A stretch of 64,000 bases of DNA from Natronorubrum thiooxidans (GTDB taxonomy: Archaea > Halobacteriota > Halobacteria > Halobacteriales > Natrialbaceae): positions 62,001 to 126,000 of the forward strand of contig NZ_FTNR01000010.1 in NCBI RefSeq assembly GCF_900156475.1, given 5' to 3'. Positions within the stretch are counted from its first letter, which is position 1. The number at the start of each line of letters is the position of its first letter. Positions 15,188-23,974 of the stretch are shown here, piece by piece. The notes below the pieces were generated by a model. It made no database searches. It was given only the letters and a program-made list of their open reading frames with translations, and had not been told where the DNA came from. The position numbers were made by a program, and so were the translations under genes.

Positions 15188-15619
15188 TCACTCGAGCGAT
15201 TTGCGCATCTTCACGTGCGGAATGTCGGCTTCGATGAACTCCTCGCCGTACTGTTCGTACCCCAACCCGCGGTAGAACTCGGCGGCGCGAGTCTGTGAGT
15301 GGAGTTTGAGCGACGTGAGGCCCTGTTCGAGCGCGCGGGCTTCGACGGTGAGCATCAACTCGCGTCCGATTCCCTCTTCGCGGCGTGACTCGAGCACTGC
15401 GACCCGTTCGACCTTGCCGAGCCCCGCTTTGGGTTCTCGCAGTCGGGCGGCCCCGATCGGCTCGTCGCCGTCGTAGGCGACGAAATGAGTCGCTTCGTCC
15501 TCGTGTTCGTCGTACTCGAGGGCTTCGTCAACGCCCTGTTCCTCGACGAACACGGTCTGTCGGACCGCAAAAACGTCCGATCGTTCCGCCTCGGAGTCGA
15601 CGACGTGTACCTCAGCCAT
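15188..15619 (-). CDS. GNAT family N-acetyltransferase (ElaA-like)
   Basis: 143 residues with the GNAT core. VRQTVFVEEQGVDEALEYDEHE is characteristic of the ElaA/YjcF-like group. It is followed by THFVAYDGDEPIGAARLR, the acetyl-CoA pyrophosphate loop VLESRREEGIGRELM, and a final strand ATPase-unrelated GYEQYGEEFIEADIPHVKM. It likely acetylates an amine on a small molecule or protein. The gene is convergent with the SDR gene. Confidence 0.9.
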   Translation of the reverse strand: MAEVHVVDSEAERSDVFAVRQTVFVEEQGVDEALEYDEHEDEATHFVAYDGDEPIGAARLREPKAGLGKVERVAVLESRREEGIGRELMLTVEARALEQGLTSLKLHSQTRAAEFYRGLGYEQYGEEFIEADIPHVKMRKSLE

Positions 15620-15716
15620 TGGGGGTGGCTACGTGCGAGCGCACCGAGAGCGTTACGACCCGGACAGTCTCACGGCAACTCGACAGCCTGACTGTGCTGT
15701 GCGAAACCATCGCCGC

Positions 15717-16259
15717 TCACTCGAGCACCGCTCGAACGTCGGCTTCGATCCCGTCCGCCTGCCCGTCAGGGACGCGGTCGACCCAGAGCCGTTCCTCGAG
15801 TGCCGGTCCTGGAGCGGTCGGTTCGTCGTTTCCGCCACTGGGATTTTCGTTCGCTGCGGCACTGATCGGTTCATCCCCAACCGGCCGTCCGGAGACCGGA
15901 GCGGTCCGAACGACGACATTGTACGTCGTGTGCTGTTGGGTATCGTCGTGTTGGAAATCGACGCGGCGGACGCGAACCGGCGTATCGAGATCGACGCCGA
16001 CGCCGGTCGCCGCCTCGGCGATCCGACGGGCGGCCGTTGCCCAGTTCTCGTTGCGGCCGACGGGCGCAGCCGGCAGGGTCCAGCCGCGGCTCCCGTTATT
16101 GCTCACCAACACGTCGCCGCCGTCGTTGACGACGCCGACCGTCACATGGGTCTCGATATCGCGTGCCGCCTCGAGTTCACCGCGTGTGACGGCCCGCGTC
16201 TCGGTTTCACACTCGATCTCCTCGCGCTCACACAGCGTTTCCGGATCGGGAGTCTCCAT
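15717..16259 (-). CDS. Nudix-like domain protein with degenerate Nudix box
   Basis: 180 residues from the ATG at 16259 (METPDPETLCEREEIECE). The fold signs are THVTVGVVNDGGDVLVSNNGSRGWTLPAAPV followed by GRNENWATAARRIAEAATGV at the Nudix box position. The consensus REUxEExGU reads RRIAEAATGV here. The second catalytic Glu pair is incomplete, so hydrolase activity is doubtful. The C-terminal region continues as VDLDTPVRVRRVDFQHDDTQQHTTYNVVVRTA. Similar haloarchaeal proteins are annotated as Nudix hydrolases. The role here may be binding rather than catalysis. Confidence 0.75.
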   Translation of the reverse strand: METPDPETLCEREEIECETETRAVTRGELEAARDIETHVTVGVVNDGGDVLVSNNGSRGWTLPAAPVGRNENWATAARRIAEAATGVGVDLDTPVRVRRVDFQHDDTQQHTTYNVVVRTAPVSGRPVGDEPISAAANENPSGGNDEPTAPGPALEERLWVDRVPDGQADGIEADVRAVLE

Positions 16260-16404
16260 ACGTGAGACGCGTGGACAGCGCGTCGAAAAGCTACTGGTTG
16301 CACTCGAGGCTCGCCGGTTCGTTCTCGATGGGAGAGCAAGTGCTGTCCCAGTTCGCTGGTCCAGAAAAATGAAGGAAAGAGAACCGACCGCTCGAGAAGC
16401 TCGT

Positions 16405-17667
16405 TTATGCGAGCTTTTCGATATTCGAGACGACTTCCTCGGCGAACTCGCTGGTGGCGAGTTTCTCGGCGTCCTCAAGCTGTCGTTCGAGGTCGTAGGT
16501 GACTTTGCCGGAGGAGATGGTCTCCTCGACGGCGTCACGGACGAGGTCGGCGGCGTCGGACCAGCCGAGGTACTCGAGCATCATGCGGCCCGAGAGGATC
16601 ATGGCGGTTGGGTTGACCTTGTCCTGGCCCTCGTACTTTGGTGCGGAGCCGTGGACGGGTTCGGCCAGCAGGAGGCCGTCGCCGAAGTTGGAGCCGGGTG
16701 CGATGCCGAGCCCACCGATCTGGGCCCCACAGGCGTCGGACATGTAGTCTCCGTTCAGGTTCATCGTCGCGACTACGTCGTACTCGTCGGTTCGGGTGAG
16801 AATCTGCTGGAGCATGTTGTCCGCGATGCGGTCGTTGACGACGAGCGTGTCCTCGTCGGCCTCGCCGTCTTTCTCCTCCCAGAGGGTGTCCTCGGTGATG
16901 ACTTCGTCGCCGTACTCCTCTTCGGCGACCTCGTAGCCCCAGTCGCGGAACTGGCCTTCGGTGAACTTCATGATGTTCCCCTTGTGGACGAGGGTCACGG
17001 AGTCACGATCGTGCTCGAGCGCGTAGTCGATGGCACGGCGGACGAGTCGCTTCGTTCCGAACTCCGTGATCGGCTTGATGCCGATACCGACGGGACCGTC
17101 GTGGATGACGCCCGTTGCGCCCATCTCGTCTTCGACGAACTCTTTGACGTCCTCGACTTCGTCGGTACCGGCTTCCCACTCGATGCCGGCGTAGACGTCT
17201 TCGGTGTTCTCACGGAACGTGACCATGTCCATCTGCCCCGGCTCCTTGACCGGCGATGGGACACCGTCCAGGTGATAGGTCGGGCGAACGTTCGCGTAGA
17301 GGTCGAGTTTCTTTCGCAGCGCGACGTTAAGCGAACGGAACCCGGCACCGACCGGCGTCGTCAGTGGGCCCTTGATCGCGACGCGGTGTTCCTTGATCGC
17401 CTCGACGGTCTCGGCGGGGAGGTTCTCGTCGTACATCTCCCGTGCGGACTCGCCAGCGTAGAGACGCATCCAGTTGATGTCGCGGCCGGTCGCCGCTGCG
17501 GCGGCCTCGAGGACCTTCTGTGCGGCGGGGCCGACGTCGCTTCCCACACCGTCGCCGTAGATAATCGGAATAATCGGGTTGTCAGGTACCTCGAGTTCGG
17601 TCTCGGTACCTTCTTTCAGCGTGATCTTCTCCCCGTCTTCCGGGACTTCGATCTTGTCGTAGCTCAT
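16405..17667 (-). CDS. icd: Isocitrate dehydrogenase (NADP+)
   Basis: A 420-residue TCA-cycle enzyme that oxidatively decarboxylates isocitrate to 2-oxoglutarate. Visible signatures are IPIIYGDGVGSDVG, GPLTTPVGAGFRSLNVALRK and NVRP (substrate site), VTFRENTEDVYAGIEW, TLVHKGNIMKFTEG, NLNGDYMSDACGAQIGGLGI (metal-binding aspartates) and VHGSAPKYEGQDKVNPTAMI (NADP site). The ATG at 17667 (MSYDKIEVPEDGEK) matches other haloarchaeal Icd N-termini and has a TTTTA element about 30 bp upstream. An in-frame ATG at 17715 would add 16 atypical residues. Confidence 0.96.
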   Translation of the reverse strand: MSYDKIEVPEDGEKITLKEGTETELEVPDNPIIPIIYGDGVGSDVGPAAQKVLEAAAAATGRDINWMRLYAGESAREMYDENLPAETVEAIKEHRVAIKGPLTTPVGAGFRSLNVALRKKLDLYANVRPTYHLDGVPSPVKEPGQMDMVTFRENTEDVYAGIEWEAGTDEVEDVKEFVEDEMGATGVIHDGPVGIGIKPITEFGTKRLVRRAIDYALEHDRDSVTLVHKGNIMKFTEGQFRDWGYEVAEEEYGDEVITEDTLWEEKDGEADEDTLVVNDRIADNMLQQILTRTDEYDVVATMNLNGDYMSDACGAQIGGLGIAPGSNFGDGLLLAEPVHGSAPKYEGQDKVNPTAMILSGRMMLEYLGWSDAADLVRDAVEETISSGKVTYDLERQLEDAEKLATSEFAEEVVSNIEKLA

Positions 17668-17957
17668 CTCGTCTAGAGGGTTCTTCGACGGGGGTAAAAG
17701 GTCTACCTTTTCCATCGAGGGGCGGCAAAAGTTGGGGCGATACCCAACCGAATTATACGTGCTACGCGATGTATAGTCGGGTTTTTGCTGGTCGAGGCGA
17801 TCGAAATCGCCGTTCAGAAGAATTACCCGATCGTCAGATAATATCGGTTTTTCTATCAGAATCTGTATTTTCTATTCACACACAGGAATGTTACTTAACA
17901 ATCGTGTAGGATTATAGTGAATCGTCGCCGACGGTACCGGCAACCCGACGGGACAAC

Positions 17958-18254
17958 TTACTCGCGTACGACCCGACGCGTAGCTGACTGGTCCCAGTAC
18001 CGGACGATCACCACGCCACCGACAGCGACGAGACAGCTACCGACGGCTACCAGTAGCACCCGCTCGGTCGGCGAAAGCAGCGACTCCTCGAGTGTAACCC
18101 AGAACGTGGCCAACAGGGTGATTCCGGCGACGACGAGTGCCGTGCCGATATCGACGTACTCTCGACGGCCGGTGACGACCAGTTTCCCGACAGCGATCGC
18201 TGCCATCGCCAGACAGAAGCCGACAAGCAGGGCAACTGGCGTCATCGTCGGCAT
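17958..18254 (-). CDS. Small membrane protein of unknown function
   Basis: About 98 residues from the ATG at 18254 (MPTMTPVALLVGF). Alternative in-frame starts are at 18245, 18293 and 18332. It has three hydrophobic helices: VALLVGFCLAMAAIAVG, ALVVAGITLLATFWV and VLLVAVGSCLVAVGGVVIV. The tail is basic (RYWDQSATRRVVRE). No family is recognised. It lies alone between icd and the map gene. AT-rich DNA of about 290 bp on either side shows no other gene. Confidence 0.6.
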   Translation of the reverse strand: MPTMTPVALLVGFCLAMAAIAVGKLVVTGRREYVDIGTALVVAGITLLATFWVTLEESLLSPTERVLLVAVGSCLVAVGGVVIVRYWDQSATRRVVRE

Positions 18255-18543
18255 CGGTACACAGGCGACCGTGGTAAGTGTGAGGATTTTCATCCCCGCA
18301 GCGAGAACGGTCCCCGAGATCGACGGCACCACCCGCCGGGTACAGTCCCGTTGTCGTCGATCCCGAGGGTGTGGCGTCTCTCACGCCAGTACACCACGAC
18401 CCGTGCCAGTAATAAAACGCCGGTGACTGTTTCAGCCAATCGACTGACGTTATGTGACATTTCCCTGCATGTTCGGTCATCAGCCTCGAGCGAGAGCAAC
18501 TGGAGGCGGAACCTCTTTTTGTCGACCGGTACAACCCCGGTGC

Positions 18544-19440
18544 ATGACCGAATCAGAGGTGGACCTGACGTCCGAGAAGTACGAAAAACACCGCGAAGCT
18601 GGCGAGATCCTTGCACAGGTACGCGAAGAGACCGCCGAGCGCGTCGAGGTCGGTGCGAGCCACCTCGAGATCGCCGAGTACGCCGAGGATCGTATCCGCG
18701 AACTCGGCGCGAAACCCGCCTTCCCGGTCAATATCTCGATCGACGAGGAGGCAGCCCACGCGACGCCATCGATCGACGACGACTCGACGTTCGGCGAGGA
18801 GATGATCAACCTCGATATCGGCGTCCACATCGACGGCTGGCTCGCCGATACCGCGATCACCGTCGACCTCTCGGGGAACCCAGAGCTCGCCGAAGCGTCC
18901 GAACAGGCCCTCGAGGCAGCGATCGATATCATCGAACCGGGTATCGAAACGGGCGAGATCGGTGCCGAGATCGAGGACGTCATCGACGGCTACGGCTTCA
19001 ACCCCGTCGTCAACCTCACCGGACACGGCCTGGGCCACTGGGAACAACACACCAGCCCGAACATCCCGAACCGGGCCGTCTCGCAGGGGACGACGCTCGA
19101 GGTCGGTGACGTCGTTGCGATCGAGCCGTTCGCAACCGATGGCGGCGGCAAGGTCACCGAAGGAGCAAGCGAGGAAATCTTTTCACTCGAGCGAGAGGGC
19201 TCCGTTCGAAATCGGCAGGCTCGCGACGCACTCGCCCAGATCACCGACGAGTTCCGCACGCTGCCGTTTGCGACACGGTGGCTCGAAACCGATCGTGCGG
19301 AGATGGCACTGCGTCGACTCAAGCGCAACAACATCGTCCACGGCTATCCAGTGCTCAAAGAGGACGACGGCTGTCTCGTCAGCCAGAAAGAGCACACAAT
19401 CATCATCACCGAAGATGGCTGTGAAGTAACAACACGGTAG
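18544..19440 (+). CDS. map: Methionine aminopeptidase, type II
   Basis: A 298-residue enzyme that removes the N-terminal methionine from nascent proteins. The five metal ligands are visible: Asp in MINLDIGVHIDGW, Asp in LADTAITVDL, His in LTGHGLGHWEQH, Glu in VAIEPFATDG and Glu in SQKEHTIIITEDG. The inserted helical subdomain typical of type II archaeal/eukaryotic enzymes lies between (ARDALAQITDEFRTLPFATR). The ATG at 18544 (MTESEVDLTSEK) begins the family homology. The 30 extra upstream residues in frame do not belong. Confidence 0.95.
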   Translation: MTESEVDLTSEKYEKHREAGEILAQVREETAERVEVGASHLEIAEYAEDRIRELGAKPAFPVNISIDEEAAHATPSIDDDSTFGEEMINLDIGVHIDGWLADTAITVDLSGNPELAEASEQALEAAIDIIEPGIETGEIGAEIEDVIDGYGFNPVVNLTGHGLGHWEQHTSPNIPNRAVSQGTTLEVGDVVAIEPFATDGGGKVTEGASEEIFSLEREGSVRNRQARDALAQITDEFRTLPFATRWLETDRAEMALRRLKRNNIVHGYPVLKEDDGCLVSQKEHTIIITEDGCEVTTR

Positions 19441-19545
19441 ACGGCGGCAGCGTCGGCGACCTCGAGCGTCGACGGCTGTGACTCGAGTCACATCGGGAGA
19501 CCGGGCAACGAGGGCGTTTGCTGCGATTGCGACCGACTCGAAGAT

Positions 19546-19746
19546 CTAGGCGTTGTTCATGCGCTGGCTCGTGCGGTTGCCACATCGCTGACATTCAGCC
19601 ACACGGTAGGGCTCACGTGAAAACTGCGCGTTCTCTTCTTTGCGACTTTCAGTTCGAATCTGGACCGATACCTCGTGAAGCGTGTCCAACTCACAGTCCT
19701 CACAGTGCTCGGTCATCCCGTTGACGGAGTTGTCTGTTGTTGCCAT
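19546..19746 (-). CDS. Small zinc-ribbon protein
   Basis: 66 residues with two CxxC knuckles, CEDC near residue 15 and CQRC near 53, on beta-rich flanks (HEVSVQIRTESRKEENAQFSREPYRVAEC). This is the layout of the small haloarchaeal beta-ribbon zinc proteins (DUF7835-like). The start could be 19746 or the internal ATG at 19716 (MTEHCEDCELDTLHEV). These proteins are abundant in haloarchaea and largely uncharacterised, with nucleic-acid or protein binding as the usual guess. Confidence 0.75.
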   Translation of the reverse strand: MATTDNSVNGMTEHCEDCELDTLHEVSVQIRTESRKEENAQFSREPYRVAECQRCGNRTSQRMNNA

Positions 19747-20094
19747 TATTGCAACGTTTCGGTAGTGTTGTCTTAAATCCCTATTTCATTTCGAACGCTG
19801 ACACGAGCGGATCGAAAGACATAATTATACTCACAAAACAAACGCCAGAGAACGCCGTAGATAGTTTAAAAAAACTTCTTAGCCATTCCCGCTGATTTCG
19901 TATAGAATCGTCGTCGTGGTGCTCGCCTCGACCGATCTGGCCCCGGCTATCGGGCGGGCGAGCCGAACCGGATCAGCAACTGATTGCAGGTTGCTGGCTG
20001 TGTACAAGCAGCGCTTGTACCGGCTAGTCGGTGTGTTGGCCGTCGTTGAACGTGTTTCAATGGGTACTATACGTCCCCTCGAGTGGGGTTCGAT
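19747..20094. other. 348-bp intergenic region before the HIT gene
   Basis: AT-rich at its left end (19770-19880), with homopolymer A/T runs and no convincing gene. The right end carries a TATA-like TACTATAC (20065-20072) about 23-30 bp before the HIT-family ATG at 20095, suggesting a leaderless transcript. Apparent minus-strand coding across 19879-20586 is an antisense artefact of the HIT gene. Confidence 0.5.
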
Positions 20095-20634
20095 ATGGAG
20101 CAGGTGTTTGCACCCTGGCGAATCGAGTGGATCAAACGGGAGAACAAAAACCCCGATATCGAGGACTGTGTCTTCTGTGAACTGCCCGACCAGGATACTG
20201 ACAGGGAGAATCTTCTGGTCGCCCGCAGCGAACACGCGTTCGTCATGCTGAACAACTATCCGTACAACCCGGGTCACACGATGGTGATCCCGCACGCCCA
20301 CACCGGCAATTACGGCGAGCTCACCGACGACCAACTGCTCGATCATGCCCGCTTGAAACAGCGAACGTTCGACGCACTCGAGGCAGCCCTCGAACCGGAC
20401 GGGTTCAACGCCGGCTTGAACCTCGGTGACGGGGCCGGTGGCTCCATCGACGACCACCTGCACACGCACGTCGTTCCGCGCTGGCAGGGCGACACCAATT
20501 TCATGCCCGTGATCAGTGACACCACGGTAATCGTCGAAGCGCTCGAGGAAACATACGACCTCGTCCACGAGGCGTTTGCCGACCAAGACGGGGCGACTGT
20601 GCCGGACGCAGACAGCGCCGTCGTCTTCGAGTGA
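20095..20634 (+). CDS. HIT family nucleotide hydrolase/transferase
   Basis: 179 residues from MEQVFAPWRIEWIKRENKN. A possible zinc half-site CVFC is near residue 26. NYPYNPGHTMVIPHAHTGNY and the catalytic histidine triad DHLHTHVVPRW follow. Archaeal HIT proteins of this type hydrolyse adenosine-nucleotide conjugates (Ap4A, AMP-lysine and similar). The specific substrate is unknown. The ATG at 20095 is supported by the TATA-like element upstream. A GTG four codons earlier is the only alternative. Confidence 0.92.
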   Translation: MEQVFAPWRIEWIKRENKNPDIEDCVFCELPDQDTDRENLLVARSEHAFVMLNNYPYNPGHTMVIPHAHTGNYGELTDDQLLDHARLKQRTFDALEAALEPDGFNAGLNLGDGAGGSIDDHLHTHVVPRWQGDTNFMPVISDTTVIVEALEETYDLVHEAFADQDGATVPDADSAVVFE

Positions 20635-20706
20635 CGGCTACCAGTACCAGGCTGGGCGAGTCGGCGACGACCGACGTCCGCGACGGAAAACGAGTTCGCT
20701 GAGCAG

Positions 20707-21960
20707 TTAGACCGGCTTTCCAAAGGCGTACATCGTCTCGTGGGCCGTGATCTCGAGGTCGACGAAATCGCCGGGCTCGATGTCGTGTTCGTCGGCGTTC
20801 TGGACGATAACCTGTCGGTAGGCCGAATCACGACACTTGACGGAGTCGGCGGTCCCCTCCTCGACGACGAGGACGTCCTGGCGTGTCTCCCCGACCATAT
20901 CAGCGTAGGCGTCGGCGACGATGTCGCGCTTGACGGCGCTCATCTCCTTCGAGCGCTCCTTCTTGATCGTCCCACCGAGCCCCTTCATGTCGGCAGCGTC
21001 GGTCCCCGGCCGCTTGGAGAAGCGGGTGACGTTGATCTTCTCCGGGCGCGTCTCCCGGAGCAGGGCCATCGACTGTGCGTGGTCGTGGTCCGTTTCGGTT
21101 GGGAAGCCAACGATGAAGTCCGTCGAGAGCGTCCAGTAGTCGAGGGCGTCGTCGAACGTCTCGACGACCTCGAGATACTCCTCGACCTGATGCTGGCGGC
21201 GCATGTCGCCGAGGACGTCGTCGCTGCCGGACTGGACCGGCGCGTGTAGGAAGTCGTACAGTTCGTCGTGTTCGGCGAAGACGTCGGCGAGTTCCTCGCG
21301 GATGCCGTGGACGCCTTTCGGGTTGGCCATCCCCACGCGCACCCGAAAGTCGCCGTCGATCTCACAGATCTCAGAGAGGAGTCGATGGAGTTTGCGCTCG
21401 CCCGTATCCCAGCCGTAGACGCCGGTGTCCTGGCCCGTAATGCGGATCTCCTTCGCGCCGGCGTGGATCAGCGCGCGGGCTTTTTCAACGTTTTCTTCGA
21501 TCGGCGGAGAGTCGATCTTGCCCGTCGCGTGTTTGGTGATACAGTACGAACAGTTGGACATACAGCCCCGTGCGATGGGCAGAATGCCGACGACGCCGTC
21601 GAGGATCGGCTCGGCGTCGGGGGTCGTCGTCGGGCACTCGCCGTTGGTGACGGCCTCGGGGACCTCGTTCCAGTGGAGAACCTGGCCATCGATACCGGCC
21701 TGAGCGAACTCCTCGCCCTGTGCGAGGGCCATACAGCCCGTAATAAAGAGATCAGCCGTCTCATCGGCCAACTCCTCGGCTCGACGGAGCATGTTCCGCT
21801 CGGTCTTCTCGACGACGGTACAGGTGTTCAGGATCGCGACGTCTGCCTCGGCCGGTCCGTCGACCTGGTGGTGGCCCGCATCGCGGAGCCGTCGCTCGAT
21901 CTCACGGCTCTCCCCGCGATTCGACGTACAGCCGTAGGTTTCGATGTGATAGCGGGCCAT
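20707..21960 (-). CDS. tRNA (t6A37) methylthiotransferase, e-MtaB/CDKAL1 type
   Basis: A 417-residue radical-SAM enzyme that methylthiolates N6-threonylcarbamoyladenosine at tRNA position 37 (ms2t6A). The N-terminal UPF0004 domain has cysteines in YGCTSN, NTCTVVEK and TGCMA. The radical-SAM motif GCMSNCSYC (CxxxCxxC) is near residue 144. The C-terminal TRAM-like RNA-binding domain reads DVLVVEEGTADSVKCRD through YAFGKPV. The ATG at 21960 (MARYHIETYGCTSN) starts the family homology. It is convergent with the HIT gene. Confidence 0.95.
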   Translation of the reverse strand: MARYHIETYGCTSNRGESREIERRLRDAGHHQVDGPAEADVAILNTCTVVEKTERNMLRRAEELADETADLFITGCMALAQGEEFAQAGIDGQVLHWNEVPEAVTNGECPTTTPDAEPILDGVVGILPIARGCMSNCSYCITKHATGKIDSPPIEENVEKARALIHAGAKEIRITGQDTGVYGWDTGERKLHRLLSEICEIDGDFRVRVGMANPKGVHGIREELADVFAEHDELYDFLHAPVQSGSDDVLGDMRRQHQVEEYLEVVETFDDALDYWTLSTDFIVGFPTETDHDHAQSMALLRETRPEKINVTRFSKRPGTDAADMKGLGGTIKKERSKEMSAVKRDIVADAYADMVGETRQDVLVVEEGTADSVKCRDSAYRQVIVQNADEHDIEPGDFVDLEITAHETMYAFGKPV

Positions 21961-22024
21961 TCGCGTATCCGCTTCTCGGGGCTGGTCGGGCAAAAGCGCG
22001 ACGGATTGTGGCGCTCGAGTCGGA

Positions 22025-22216
22025 TCACTCGTTCGAGCCCTCCCCACTCGAGAGCAGCGACCAGAGAACGAGCGCCCCGATCACGACGACGCCGACGATG
22101 ACTGCGGTGGTAAACGGGACCGCGATATCGAAAAAGCCGAGCACGGTCCGAAACTCGACGAGGATGACGATCAGAAACGCGATCACCAGGAGCAGTCGAG
22201 GAAGCGTGAGACGCAT
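22025..22216 (-). CDS. Small membrane protein of the ba3 oxidase operon (CbaC-like)
   Basis: 63 residues with two hydrophobic helices (LPRLLLVIAFLIVILVEF and VPFTTAVIVGVVVIGALVLWSLL) and an acidic C-terminus. It starts six bases after the oxidase subunit I stop, on the same strand, so it belongs to the same transcript. Haloarchaeal ba3-type operons typically contain small extra subunits (CbaC/CbaD), and this fits that role. The sequence itself carries no recognisable cofactor motif. Confidence 0.75.
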   Translation of the reverse strand: MRLTLPRLLLVIAFLIVILVEFRTVLGFFDIAVPFTTAVIVGVVVIGALVLWSLLSSGEGSNE

Positions 22217-22222
22217 CGAAGA

Positions 22223-23974
22223 TCACCGAGAGACGGTCTCGAGGGCGAACTCGAGACCCATTCGGACGAGTTCGATGCTTCCACTTCCTTCTATCGTGAC
22301 GGGGAAGGGACCGATATCCGGGCCGAACAGGCCGCCTCGGGTGACGATACTGGCGAGTGGAATCGTGTACGCCAGCAGGACCAGAACAGCGGCGATGGCG
22401 GCCCAGAGCTTCAGATTGTCGAGGACGGCGGGTGAGTCTTCCGGACCGGACAGCGGTGCCGGGATCGTCCGATTGTCGACCGGTTCGCTGTCCCGGTTGA
22501 ACAGGGTCAAGAGCATCAGCGCGAGGAACAGCATCGCCGAGATGAACAGGAGTATGCCGCCGATGGCGAGTTGGGCGTTGAGTTCGCCGACCGATCCGGC
22601 GGCGACTTCGTACTGAAACCCTTCGTACTGCGGCTCGGCGGTTCGTCGGGGTATCCCGACCAAGCCACCGCGATACATCGAGTTCGTCATGAATACGATC
22701 CCGATGAACCACAGCAAGACCTGGACCAGACCGATCGAGCGCCCGACGAGGCGGTTTCCGGTCAGTTGCGGGACGAGCCAGTAGGAGCCGGCCATGAACG
22801 TCAGTGCACTGGCGGTGCCGACCTGCGTGTGAATATGGCCGGGGACCCACAGCGAGTTATGGACGAGGTAGTTGATGTTCATCCCGGCGTTGACGATGCC
22901 GGTAAAGCCGCCGAACGCGAAGACGAGCCCCGCCAGTGCCATCCCGGTAAACGCCGGCTCCCGCCACGGCAGGGCTCGCAGCCAGCCGACGTAGCCCGTC
23001 CCGCCGCGCTGTCGAGCGCCGTGTTCCATACTGGCGACGACGGTAAAGGCGGTCAGGAAACTCGGCAGCAGGAGAAACATCGTGTTCGTCATCACGATAA
23101 ATTTGAACCCTTCTGCGATCCCCGGATCAAGATACTGGTGGTGGATCCCCACCGGCGTCGACAGCAAAATAAACAGGATGAACACGACTCGAGCGAGCGG
23201 ATCACTGAACAGTCGGCCGCCCGAGAGTTTCGGCAACAGAATGTACCACAGCAGATACGCCGGCAACAGCCAGAAGTAGACGACCGGGTGGCCAAAGTAC
23301 CAGAACAGCGTCCGCGTCAGCGTCGGATTGATCGAATCGACGATACCGAGCGACCACGGCAGAATAAACGCGAGAATCGCCACGGCGACGCCGATCGACG
23401 AGATGTACCACATGATCATCGTCGTCAACACCATGAACGTCGGCAGCGGAATCCGCTCGCCCGGGTGCTCGCCTTTCCAGGCCAACCACGACCGGAACCA
23501 GTCGGCGCCTGCAAGCCAGGTCCCGACGACGAACAACACCAATCCGACGTAAAAGATCGGGTGGCCCTGTAGCGGGGCATAGAACGTAAAGAGCGTGTTC
23601 GCACTCACATCGATCGACTCGACGAAGCCGGCCAGGATCGCAAACGCCGCGAGCAACGTCCCGAGCACCATCAGGCCGTACCAGCCCCAGGTAAATCGCA
23701 TATCGACCGGACGGCGCTCGAGGCTGTCGGTGACTGCCCACTGATAGACGCCTACGAGGAAGAAGATCGTAAACGAGAGGACCAGAAAGACGCCGTGGCC
23801 CGTCAACACGGTGTAGTAGGTCGGCGACTCGACGACCCTGAGAATGTCCGTCCGGTGGAGTGCCTGAATCAAGCCGAAAAACGCGCCGACGGCGAAGGCG
23901 GTAAACGAGGTGGCAAACACCCGCCGAATGAAGCGTGCCTGGTCCGGATACGCGTCGACGAACGTGTTACGCAT
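22223..23974 (-). CDS. cbaA: ba3-type cytochrome c oxidase subunit I
   Basis: A 583-residue haem-copper oxidase subunit that reduces oxygen to water and pumps protons in the plasma membrane. The low-spin haem ligand is in YTVLTGHGVFLV (His60). The CuB His and cross-linked Tyr are in YFGHPVVYFW (His229, Tyr233). The other two CuB histidines are in GIHHQY (278-279). The haem ligands are in HNSLWVPGHIHTQVGTAS. The YFGHPVVYFWLLPAY block marks the B-type (ba3) branch. The ATG at 23974 overlaps the subunit II stop by eight bases, indicating translational coupling. Confidence 0.96.
   Translation of the reverse strand: MRNTFVDAYPDQARFIRRVFATSFTAFAVGAFFGLIQALHRTDILRVVESPTYYTVLTGHGVFLVLSFTIFFLVGVYQWAVTDSLERRPVDMRFTWGWYGLMVLGTLLAAFAILAGFVESIDVSANTLFTFYAPLQGHPIFYVGLVLFVVGTWLAGADWFRSWLAWKGEHPGERIPLPTFMVLTTMIMWYISSIGVAVAILAFILPWSLGIVDSINPTLTRTLFWYFGHPVVYFWLLPAYLLWYILLPKLSGGRLFSDPLARVVFILFILLSTPVGIHHQYLDPGIAEGFKFIVMTNTMFLLLPSFLTAFTVVASMEHGARQRGGTGYVGWLRALPWREPAFTGMALAGLVFAFGGFTGIVNAGMNINYLVHNSLWVPGHIHTQVGTASALTFMAGSYWLVPQLTGNRLVGRSIGLVQVLLWFIGIVFMTNSMYRGGLVGIPRRTAEPQYEGFQYEVAAGSVGELNAQLAIGGILLFISAMLFLALMLLTLFNRDSEPVDNRTIPAPLSGPEDSPAVLDNLKLWAAIAAVLVLLAYTIPLASIVTRGGLFGPDIGPFPVTIEGSGSIELVRMGLEFALETVSR

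Noticed and set aside
15385-17676. Very long plus-strand open frame (763 codons) antisense to the acetyltransferase, Nudix-like and icd genes
   Set aside because: It crosses three well-supported minus-strand genes. Its composition is the high-GC shadow pattern typical of haloarchaea.
20632-20660. TGACGGCTACCAGTACCAG after the HIT stop, weakly like the stop-anchored repeat
   Set aside because: Only a short, gapped match. The GGTCTGCTGT core and the palindromic partner are missing.
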